The translations under genes and the position numbers were made by a program. The notes under the pieces were generated by a model. The model was not told where the DNA came from and searched no databases. It worked only from the letters and a program-made list of their open reading frames with translations. DNA of 7,194 bases, taken from the NCBI GenBank assembly GCA_002729295.1, contig PBTU01000119.1, positions 1 through 7,194 of the forward strand. Direction: 5' to 3'. Shown in pieces: positions 1-5,325 of this stretch (the first letter of the stretch is position 1; each line of letters opens with the position of its first letter). Source of the stretch: Verrucomicrobiales bacterium. Its GTDB lineage: Bacteria; Verrucomicrobiota; Verrucomicrobiia; Verrucomicrobiales; Akkermansiaceae.

Positions 1-1216
1 CTCCAAAAATCAAAGCCTGAGCCTCGTCGCGATCATGGGCCGCCCGCTTCCAGGACTCGGAAAGCCCCTGATGGATTTCATGCCCGGTCGCTACCTGCCG
101 ATGATCTTCCTGACCAATCGCACCGGCCAATCCGATCACCGCACCTCCAGGAATCGCTTCAAACGGCGATTTCCTTTCTCGTTTCTTTTCCACTCTCTCG
201 GATGCCACCGGTTTCAGCTCCGATTCCAAAAATTCTCCGTCCCAGTTTTTCTCGATCGCCTTGATTCGCACATCCAGTGGCGGGTGGGTAGACAATCCGA
301 AACTGAACATTCCTCCGTTCGAGAAAAACATGTGGCTCGCCTCGCTGGCCTTGGCCGATTTCATCTTCGTTAAGCCCGCAAGCCCCCCGATTCTTTTCAA
401 TGCTCCCGAAATCCCACTCGGATTCCGCGTGAACTGCACCGCCGAGGCATCCGCCAAAAACTCCCGCTGTCGTGAAATTCCCGCTTGAATCAAGCGTCCA
501 AAAAGAACTCCCAAGGAACCAATTACCAGAAGACCCAGCCCAATCAAAAAAAGCGCAAGCAGCGCTCCCCCGCCCTCCTTGCTGTTCCGACGACGTCCCT
601 GACTTTGATAGCGTAGCATTTCCACCATCCCCCGGCCAATGATCGAAATCACCAGGAGGCCGAAAACGATCCCCATCAAGCGCATATTCAAGCGCATATC
701 CCCATTGAGAATATGGCTGAATTCATGAGCAATCACACCCTCCAATTCATCACGGGTCAGACGCTGCACGCATCCGCGCGTCACTCCGATCACCGCATTC
801 GACGGCTCGGTCCCGGCCGCAAAGGCATTGATACTCTCCTCCTCATCCATCAGGAAGACCTGCGGAACCGGCATCCCCGAAGCGATAGCCATTTCCTCAA
901 CGATATTCAGCAGACGCTTTTCCTGAAAATCCGTCGAGCCAGGCATCACCAATCGCCCCCCCAAATCATGCGCGACCACCTCCCCGCCGCGCCCGAGCTG
1001 CTTCGTCTTGAAAAGACTAGCAATCACAATAATTCCGGCGGTCGCGAAGGAGACCATCCCCAGAAAGGGAACGAGGTCCTCTCCCATTTTCTGTCCCAAG
1101 AATAAATAGAAGAGAAAATCAACCGCCGCGACCACAGCGATCACGGCTAGAGCAAACCAAAGGACGAGCCATTTCGTCCTCTTTTGTGCATACTCCTGAG
1201 CTTCAAAAAAGTCCAT
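1..1216 (-). CDS. M48-family zinc metalloprotease (HtpX-like), 3' end beyond window
   Basis: Membrane-bound zinc endopeptidase of the M48/HtpX type; such enzymes degrade misfolded or damaged membrane proteins. I translated 405 residues from the ATG at 1216, and the frame is still open at base 1. The N-terminus has two hydrophobic segments (about residues 19-41 and 48-69). Two more follow the active site (about 180-197 and 215-243). The zinc site is HEFSH at 164-168 (HExxH), followed by LNGD, with the third ligand Glu252 in REFLADASA. A THPP motif lies near residue 310. After the protease core there is an extension ending in ...DEAQALIF at the window edge. From memory of the family, this resembles the C-terminal domain of the longer LemA-linked M48 proteins (about 600 residues or more), so perhaps a third of the protein is missing. 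The start shares one base with the lemA stop (TAATG) and no Shine-Dalgarno is visible, which suggests translational coupling. The family call is firm; the substrate is unknown. Confidence 0.93.
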   Translation of the reverse strand, partial: MDFFEAQEYAQKRTKWLVLWFALAVIAVVAAVDFLFYLFLGQKMGEDLVPFLGMVSFATAGIIVIASLFKTKQLGRGGEVVAHDLGGRLVMPGSTDFQEKRLLNIVEEMAIASGMPVPQVFLMDEEESINAFAAGTEPSNAVIGVTRGCVQRLTRDELEGVIAHEFSHILNGDMRLNMRLMGIVFGLLVISIIGRGMVEMLRYQSQGRRRNSKEGGGALLALFLIGLGLLVIGSLGVLFGRLIQAGISRQREFLADASAVQFTRNPSGISGALKRIGGLAGLTKMKSAKASEASHMFFSNGGMFSFGLSTHPPLDVRIKAIEKNWDGEFLESELKPVASERVEKKRERKSPFEAIPGGAVIGLAGAIGQEDHRQVATGHEIHQGLSESWKRAAHDRDEAQALIFG

Positions 1217-1839
1217 TAGCTGAAGTCAACTTTGACCACCTCGCGCTCGGACTCATCAGTCACTTCGAAGAGCACCCCGGCTCTGAAGTTGAACATTCCC
1301 GCAATGATATTGCTCGGAAAGACTTCACGCTTGGTATTGTAAACCATTACCGAGTCATTATATCCCTGACGGGCATATGCCACCTTGTTCTCGGTGCTGG
1401 CGAGTTCTTCGCTAAGCTGTTTCATGTTCTCGTTGGCCTTAAGATCAGGGTAGGATTCCGACAGGGCGAACAAGCGCCCCATGACAGATCCCAATCCACC
1501 TTCAGCAGCCATCAACTTCTCCATCCCGGCAGCATTATCCGGACTCAGCCCTTCACGAGCCGCTTCAGCAGCATTGCGAGCCTTGATCACGGCTTCCAGC
1601 GTGTCCCTCTCGTGCGAGAGATAAGCTTTTGCGGTTTCGACCAAATTAGGAATCAAATCATGACGACGTTTCAACTGCACATCGATCTGCGCGAAGGCAT
1701 TGCGAAAGCGGTTCCGTAGCTTGACCAGCCCGTTGTATTGTCCAATTCCATAAAAGGCTAGGAGCACGGCAATGCCCAGAAGAACAAGGCCGATTACAAC
1801 CAAATCTCCCGTAAGCGAAGCAATTACTGATGTATTCAT
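1216..1839 (-). CDS. lemA: LemA family protein
   Basis: This 207-residue protein belongs to the LemA family: inner-membrane proteins with one N-terminal transmembrane helix and a long helical-bundle domain. A hydrophobic helix spans about residues 11-31. The conserved family block follows at about 35-73 (YNGLVKLRNRFRNAFAQIDV, then LKRRHDLIPNLVETAKAY). The C-terminal conserved block is at about 125-183 and includes YPDLKANENM, STENKVAYARQGYND and VMVYNT. Length is typical for the family. The molecular function is not established; related proteins include the magnetosome protein MamQ. It runs directly into an M48 protease gene with a one-base overlap, a recurrent arrangement that suggests a shared envelope quality-control role. 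The spacer to the upstream NIPSNAP-like gene is 77 bp, so all three could form one transcript. No Shine-Dalgarno is seen before the ATG. Confidence 0.95.
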   Translation of the reverse strand: MNTSVIASLTGDLVVIGLVLLGIAVLLAFYGIGQYNGLVKLRNRFRNAFAQIDVQLKRRHDLIPNLVETAKAYLSHERDTLEAVIKARNAAEAAREGLSPDNAAGMEKLMAAEGGLGSVMGRLFALSESYPDLKANENMKQLSEELASTENKVAYARQGYNDSVMVYNTKREVFPSNIIAGMFNFRAGVLFEVTDESEREVVKVDFS

Positions 1840-1896
1840 AACGGTAAAAAGAATGACGGCGGAACCTTCCAGCTTCCACTACAAAAAGAGGGTCGC

Positions 1897-1916
1897 TTTA
1901 TCACCACCGGGATAAA
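1897..1916. repeat. Short inverted repeat after the NIPSNAP-like gene
   Basis: TTTATC (1897-1902) pairs with GATAAA (1911-1916) across an 8-nt loop, directly after the stop codon at 1917-1919. On the minus strand no T-run follows within a few bases; a run of five T occurs only about 12 nt further on. The stem is short and AT-rich. It could be a weak attenuator or a 3'-end structure between this gene and lemA, or chance. Confidence 0.2.
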
Positions 1917-2288
1917 TTACTTCAGCTTCGAAAAATCGGTCGCGGTGAGAAACTGGCTCTCGATCTTCTTTACCAACTTGCCATTGACCTTTGAAGCCCT
2001 GAAAGCAGCCTGCCAATTGGGGTCCTTTCGAAAAGCCGCCCAACTGGCCTTGGCTGCATCACGATCCTTGTGACTGATGATGTAGACCAGCTTTTTGTCG
2101 TCCCCCTCCGTCAACCAGTAGCCGATATTCTTCATCCCATGACTTTCAAAGATTGCGAGGGTGTGATCGCGGAAGCGGGTCAGAAGATCGTCCATTTTCC
2201 CTTCATTGGCGGTATACGTCCGGAGTTCATAAACATCAGCTGACAGCGGCAAGGCGGCAAAGGCGATAATCGCGAGTATTTTTAACAT
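1917..2288 (-). CDS. Secreted NIPSNAP-like protein
   Basis: A 123-residue protein with a ferredoxin-like (dimeric alpha-beta barrel) NIPSNAP-type domain. The N-terminus (MLKILAIIAFAALPLSA, then D18) is a clear Sec signal peptide with likely cleavage after Ala17, so the mature protein should be periplasmic or extracellular. The NIPSNAP hallmark follows at once: VYELRTYT (19-26), then a helix with RFRDHTLAIFESHGM (38-52), IGYW (55-58), LVYIISHKD (67-75) and the W83/F86/W92/F96 aromatic pattern. I chose the ATG at 2288 because it places the signal peptide at the terminus. The in-frame ATG at 2327 would add 13 non-hydrophobic residues that hide it. Biochemical function is unknown for the family. 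The gene is divergent from ffh and lies upstream of lemA on the same strand. I am fairly sure of the family and export, and unsure of the role. Confidence 0.85.
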   Translation of the reverse strand: MLKILAIIAFAALPLSADVYELRTYTANEGKMDDLLTRFRDHTLAIFESHGMKNIGYWLTEGDDKKLVYIISHKDRDAAKASWAAFRKDPNWQAAFRASKVNGKLVKKIESQFLTATDFSKLK

Positions 2289-2380
2289 AGTCTGGAGACT
2301 ACGGGGAATTCTCGGCAGATCAATCAAAGACCTGCGTCCTACGGCTTGCAGTTGCGGCCGGCCTGACTATCATTCCCCCC
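2289..2380. promoter_or_regulatory. Divergent promoter region between the NIPSNAP-like gene and ffh
   Basis: This 92-bp spacer must hold the start signals for both directions. On the plus strand, TTGCAG (2346-2351), a 16-nt spacer and TATCAT (2368-2373; five of six matches to TATAAT) form a plausible sigma70-type promoter for ffh. The hexamer ends 7 nt before the ATG. On the minus strand, TTGATC, a 16-nt spacer and TAGTCT can be read with similar geometry toward the ATG at 2288, but the -10 match is only three of six. A short palindrome, AGTCTGGAGACT (2289-2300), abuts the NIPSNAP-like start codon. Neither gene has a recognisable Shine-Dalgarno. The promoter calls are visual only. Confidence 0.4.
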
Positions 2381-3832
2381 ATGTTTTCCACTCTCGCCGA
2401 AAGCCTCGACAAATCATTCCGCAACCTGCGTGGCGTCGGAAAGATCTCGGAGAAAAATATCGCGGACTCCCTCCGCGAAGTTCGCCTGGCCCTGCTCGAG
2501 GCAGATGTCGAACTCGGCGTGGTCAAGGAATTCATCGCCAACGTCAGCATCAAGGCTCAGGGCACCGACGTTCTTAAGTCGGTTAAACCCGGCGAGCAAA
2601 TCGTCAAAATCTTCCAGGACAAACTCACCGAACTTCTCGGCGGCGACCAGGCCCCCATCAATCTCAACCCTCCCGGATACGTCCTCCTCTGCGGCCTCAA
2701 CGGTGCCGGTAAAACCACCACCGCCGCCAAGCTCGCGCTCCGCCTCAAGAAAGAAGGCCGTCGTCCCCTTCTCGTCGCGCTCGACCTCTATCGACCGGCG
2801 GCCATCGACCAACTGGCCAAGCTCGCCGAGCAGGTCGACGTTCCCTGCTACACTCCCGATCCTACCGAAAAAGATCTCGTCAAAGTCGCGAAGAAGGCCC
2901 TGAAGTGGAGCAAGACCCAAAATGGCACGGTCGTCATCTTCGACACCGCCGGTCGCCAGGAACTCGACACGCAGCTCCTCGACGAGCTCAAGAAGCTCCA
3001 CAAATTCCTCAAACCCGGCGAAACTCTCCTCGTCGCCGACTCCGCCACCGGTCAGCAGGCCGTCTCGGTTGCCCAGACTTTCGACCAAGAAATCGGCATC
3101 ACCGGCCTGATCCTAACCAAACTCGACGGTGACGCCCGCGGTGGTGCCGCCCTTTCAATGCGCGCCGTGACCGGACGCCCGATCAAATACATCGGTGAAG
3201 GGGAAAAAATCGACGACCTCGCCGAATTCCACCCCAACCGCATGGCGGACCGTATCCTAGGCATGGGGGACGTCGTCACCATGGTTGAGCAAGTGGCCGA
3301 CAAGATCGACGAAAAGGAAGCAATGAAGTCCGCCAAAAGGCTTCAGTCCGGAAAGTTCGATTTCAACGACTTCCTCGATCAGATGAAAATGATCCAAAAT
3401 CTGGGACCACTCGAAGGCCTCCTCGGCATGCTTCCCGGCTTCAGCAAAATCAAAAAGCAACTCCCCACCGGAGCCCTCAGCGACGGGCGAATCAAGCAAA
3501 TGGAAGCCATCGTGCTCTCCATGACCAAAAAAGAACGCGCCAAACCCATTATTATTAAGGCTCCCCGCCGCAAGCGCATCGCCAATGGCTCCGGCACTAC
3601 TCTCCTGCAAGTCAACCAACTCCTCAAGCAGTTCGGCCAGATGCAGAAAATGATGAAGTCCAAAGGCAAAATGAAGGACATGATGAAGCAACTCGGCGGC
3701 ATGGGTGGCGGCGGCATGGAAGGACTCATGGGCGGCGGTGGCGGAAAAGGCATGCCCGACATGAAAGGCATGGACGGCCTTGAAGACCTCCTTGGCGGCG
3801 GAAAAGGCAAAGGCCCCAAGATGCCGTTCTAA
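2381..3832 (+). CDS. ffh: Signal recognition particle protein Ffh (SRP54)
   Basis: Cytoplasmic SRP GTPase that binds signal sequences of nascent membrane proteins together with 4.5S RNA and delivers ribosomes to the receptor FtsY. The 483 residues contain the N-terminal four-helix domain (about 1-85) and the G domain. G-domain motifs are GLNGAGKTT (105-113), DLYRPAAIDQL (135-145), DTAGR (188-192), ADSATGQQ (219-226) and TKLDGDARGG (246-255). The M domain (about 300-440) carries the hydrophobic finger region (LGPLEGLLGMLPGF, 341-354) and the RNA-binding stretch SMTKKERAKP through RRKRIANGSG (about 380-405). The tail (about 440-483) is rich in Gly, Met and Lys. Length is slightly above that of E. 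coli Ffh. The ATG at 2381 gives the canonical N-terminus and is preceded by CCCCCC rather than a Shine-Dalgarno. No 4.5S RNA gene was found in the window. The identification is secure. Confidence 0.99.
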   Translation: MFSTLAESLDKSFRNLRGVGKISEKNIADSLREVRLALLEADVELGVVKEFIANVSIKAQGTDVLKSVKPGEQIVKIFQDKLTELLGGDQAPINLNPPGYVLLCGLNGAGKTTTAAKLALRLKKEGRRPLLVALDLYRPAAIDQLAKLAEQVDVPCYTPDPTEKDLVKVAKKALKWSKTQNGTVVIFDTAGRQELDTQLLDELKKLHKFLKPGETLLVADSATGQQAVSVAQTFDQEIGITGLILTKLDGDARGGAALSMRAVTGRPIKYIGEGEKIDDLAEFHPNRMADRILGMGDVVTMVEQVADKIDEKEAMKSAKRLQSGKFDFNDFLDQMKMIQNLGPLEGLLGMLPGFSKIKKQLPTGALSDGRIKQMEAIVLSMTKKERAKPIIIKAPRRKRIANGSGTTLLQVNQLLKQFGQMQKMMKSKGKMKDMMKQLGGMGGGGMEGLMGGGGGKGMPDMKGMDGLEDLLGGGKGKGPKMPF

Positions 3833-3851
3833 GGAAATAATTCTCGCTAAC

Positions 3852-3879
3852 TTGTGATCAATCATCGACAGGATCACAA
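3852..3879. promoter_or_regulatory. Perfect 8-bp inverted repeat downstream of ffh (possible operator or stem)
   Basis: TTGTGATC (3852-3859) and GATCACAA (3872-3879) are perfect reverse complements separated by 12 nt. It starts 19 bp after the ffh stop codon. No T-run follows, so it is a poor intrinsic terminator. The half-sites carry TGTGA and TCACA, as in CRP/FNR-type operators, but 16 nt apart rather than 6. A third copy of the half-site, GTGATCAA, occurs at 3942-3949. It may be a regulator site, an RNA stem at the ffh 3' end, or chance. Confidence 0.35.
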
Positions 3880-3909
3880 CGAAAGCGTCTGTTCTGGTTG
3901 CTCTCGCGG

Positions 3910-3964
3910 CTTCAAATATTGAAGACCTTTCAGAAACAGTAGTGATCAACACTCAATGGGTGTT
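3910..3964 (+). terminator. Two small hairpins, weak terminator candidates after ffh
   Basis: CTTCAA-ATA-TTGAAG (3910-3924) is a perfect 6-bp stem with a 3-nt loop. AACACT-CAATG-GGTGTT (3948-3964) is a 6-bp stem with one G-T pair and a 5-nt loop. Neither is followed by a proper run of T, so intrinsic termination would be inefficient. They are listed because they are the only stem structures between ffh and the next gene besides the 3852-3879 repeat. Confidence 0.2.
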
Positions 3965-4247
3965 TCCTGCAGAAGACTTCCCTGCCCCGGGACTATAGCA
4001 TTTTCAGGTTGGAAATGGTTCTACGGGCATCGTTATCATCAGACTGGGACCTACAACATTCAGAGATAATCATATCCGTTGTCCTAATTCCCGGGATCGT
4101 CAGCTCACCTTCTGTCCTCACAATCCTTATTTACCTGGTCGGCCTCCTCATTTCATTTGACGGGTTAACCAATTACGCAATGCGCCTGCCCTCTAAATCC
4201 GCAATATCCTTGCCCCCGTAAATCATCCCGATAATTTACCAACCATC

Positions 4248-5261
4248 ATGAGTGCTCTCAAAGTTCATAACGCAATGTGGCCCGGTCTCGTCGGTAAAGA
4301 AGAAGGTACCGACCATCCTCCAATTTCTCTTGAGCGCATGCTCGAACTGACGAGCAATTCTGAAGTCAACGGTCAGAAATACGACGGCGTCGATTACTTC
4401 CTCTTCCACCCACATACCGACCCCGATGCCTCGGAAGACGATCTTAAAAAAATCGCTGATCTCATCGCCTCCAAGAACCTCAAAGTTGGGACCCTCGTCG
4501 CTCCCGTTTGGGAGGGTACTGTCGGAGGTCCCGCCTTCGGATCGCATGACGATCGGGACAATTTCGTCCTTGCTGTCGAAAAAGCATGCCGCGTCGCCAA
4601 CATCTTCAAAAGTCACGGCGTGCGTGATTACGGAGCGATTCGCATCGACACCGCCGGAGGTGTGGAAGACTGGGCCAAGGACCCAGCTGGTAATACCTCC
4701 CTCGCCGCCGATACCATCAAACGAGCCGCCGCCGTCGCCGCCGACAACGGAGAACGCCTCGCCATGGAAGGAGAAATCTGCTGGGGCGGAATCCATTCCT
4801 GGAAGGACACCCTCGATCTCCTCGAAGCTATCGGCCTCCCTGAGACCGTCGGTTTTCAATCCGACCTCGCCCATACTTACCTCTATCTTCTCGGCTACAA
4901 TGCTCCCGAGCATGCCCTCGTAAAAAAAGACCACACCGACGAAGAATTTTGGGCGGCTTATCGCCCCATGGTCGACAAGCTTCGTCCCTGGACCATCGAC
5001 TTCCACGTCGCACAAAACGACGGCACCGTCCACGGCACTGGCGCACACGACAAAACCGGCCGCCACTGCCGCGCCGACGACCCGAACGGAAAACTCGACA
5101 TCGTCACCTGTTCCTCCGAATGGCTCAAAGACCACGCCGACCGCAAGATCGAACACATCTGCTGGGACGGCTGCATGTTCTCCAATGAATTGTTAGAAGA
5201 ACAACAAACCTGGAACACCATCCTTGACACTATGCTCAAGGTCCGGGACGCGCAACAATAG
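4248..5261 (+). CDS. Sugar phosphate isomerase/epimerase-like TIM-barrel protein
   Basis: A 337-residue protein of the xylose-isomerase-like TIM-barrel superfamily (AP endonuclease 2 fold), annotated in many genomes as sugar phosphate isomerase/epimerase. These enzymes are usually divalent-metal-dependent and interconvert sugars or cyclitol derivatives. Visible barrel-strand motifs are GVDYFLFHPH (47-56), VGTLVAPVWEG (80-90), YGAIRIDT (128-135), LAMEGEICWGG (171-181), GFQSDLAHTYLYLLG (202-216) and WTIDFHVAQNDG (248-259). GRHCRADDPNGKLDIV (271-286) follows. Likely metal or catalytic residues are Glu174 or Glu176, Asp206, His209, His253 and possibly His273; these are assigned by position, not by alignment. 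There is no signal peptide, so it should be cytoplasmic. The ATG at 4248 lacks a Shine-Dalgarno but no better start exists. The DUF1501 gene follows after 64 bp on the same strand. The substrate is unknown. Confidence 0.88.
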   Translation: MSALKVHNAMWPGLVGKEEGTDHPPISLERMLELTSNSEVNGQKYDGVDYFLFHPHTDPDASEDDLKKIADLIASKNLKVGTLVAPVWEGTVGGPAFGSHDDRDNFVLAVEKACRVANIFKSHGVRDYGAIRIDTAGGVEDWAKDPAGNTSLAADTIKRAAAVAADNGERLAMEGEICWGGIHSWKDTLDLLEAIGLPETVGFQSDLAHTYLYLLGYNAPEHALVKKDHTDEEFWAAYRPMVDKLRPWTIDFHVAQNDGTVHGTGAHDKTGRHCRADDPNGKLDIVTCSSEWLKDHADRKIEHICWDGCMFSNELLEEQQTWNTILDTMLKVRDAQQ

Positions 5262-5325
5262 CGAATACGAGCAAAGGACATCCAAAGAATATAAACCGCG
5301 GTCCAGACTCCTTCTTTTGCTTGCT

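Larger units (their letters stand above)
3833..4247. other. Gene-poor spacer between ffh and the isomerase gene
   Basis: I see no convincing gene in these 415 bases. The only sizeable plus-strand open frame (4009-4221, 70 codons) has no Shine-Dalgarno and no recognisable domain. It does include a hydrophobic stretch around residues 20-50, so a small membrane peptide cannot be fully excluded. I looked for the 4.5S RNA core (the GGAAGGAAGCAG-type loop) and for tRNA features and found neither. The left part (3850-3964) is crowded with inverted repeats. The right end has a GGTTAACC palindrome (4163-4170) and, just before the isomerase ATG, a GATAAT hexamer (4230-4235) that could be a -10 element. 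Confidence 0.6.

Noticed and set aside
713..1719. Plus-strand open frames across the protease and lemA genes
   Set aside because: They are shadows of two minus-strand genes identified by strong motifs (HEFSH zinc site; LemA family blocks).
2289..2327. Upstream in-frame ATG for the NIPSNAP-like gene
   Set aside because: It adds 13 residues in front of a classic Sec signal peptide that begins at the ATG at 2288.
2414..3088. Long minus-strand open frame (224 codons) opposite ffh
   Set aside because: It lies wholly antisense to a certain gene, its translation is low-complexity Glu/Val/Leu/Gly-rich with no domain, and such frames are expected opposite genes with C-ending codons.
3257..3952. Minus-strand open frame (231 codons) over the end of ffh
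   Set aside because: It is mostly antisense to the ffh M domain; the His/Ala/Phe-rich translation mirrors the Met/Gly/Lys codons of the tail.
4157..4185. TTGACG as a -35 box for the isomerase gene
   Set aside because: The correctly spaced positions read ATGCGC, which does not resemble a -10 element, and it lies about 90 bp from the start codon.
4009..4221. 70-codon plus-strand frame between ffh and the isomerase
   Set aside because: No Shine-Dalgarno, no recognisable domain and no coding-like composition. It is noted within the spacer entry as a remote possibility only.
3833..4247. Possible 4.5S SRP RNA or tRNA gene next to ffh
   Set aside because: The conserved SRP RNA loop sequence is absent, and the TTCAAAT at 3911-3917 is not flanked by a T-arm stem or the rest of a cloverleaf.
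4236..5156. Minus-strand open frame (306 codons) opposite the isomerase gene
   Set aside because: The plus strand encodes a recognisable TIM-barrel protein here, while the antisense product shows no motif and a biased Val/Gly/Phe/Asp composition.
5224..5229. Perfect -35 hexamer TTGACA at the end of the isomerase gene
   Set aside because: It lies inside coding sequence and no -10-like hexamer occurs 15-19 nt downstream.
5224..5325. Upstream in-frame ATG for the DUF1501 gene
   Set aside because: It would overlap the isomerase gene by 38 bp and place 34 unrelated residues ahead of a well-formed twin-arginine signal; ATG 5326 fits better.
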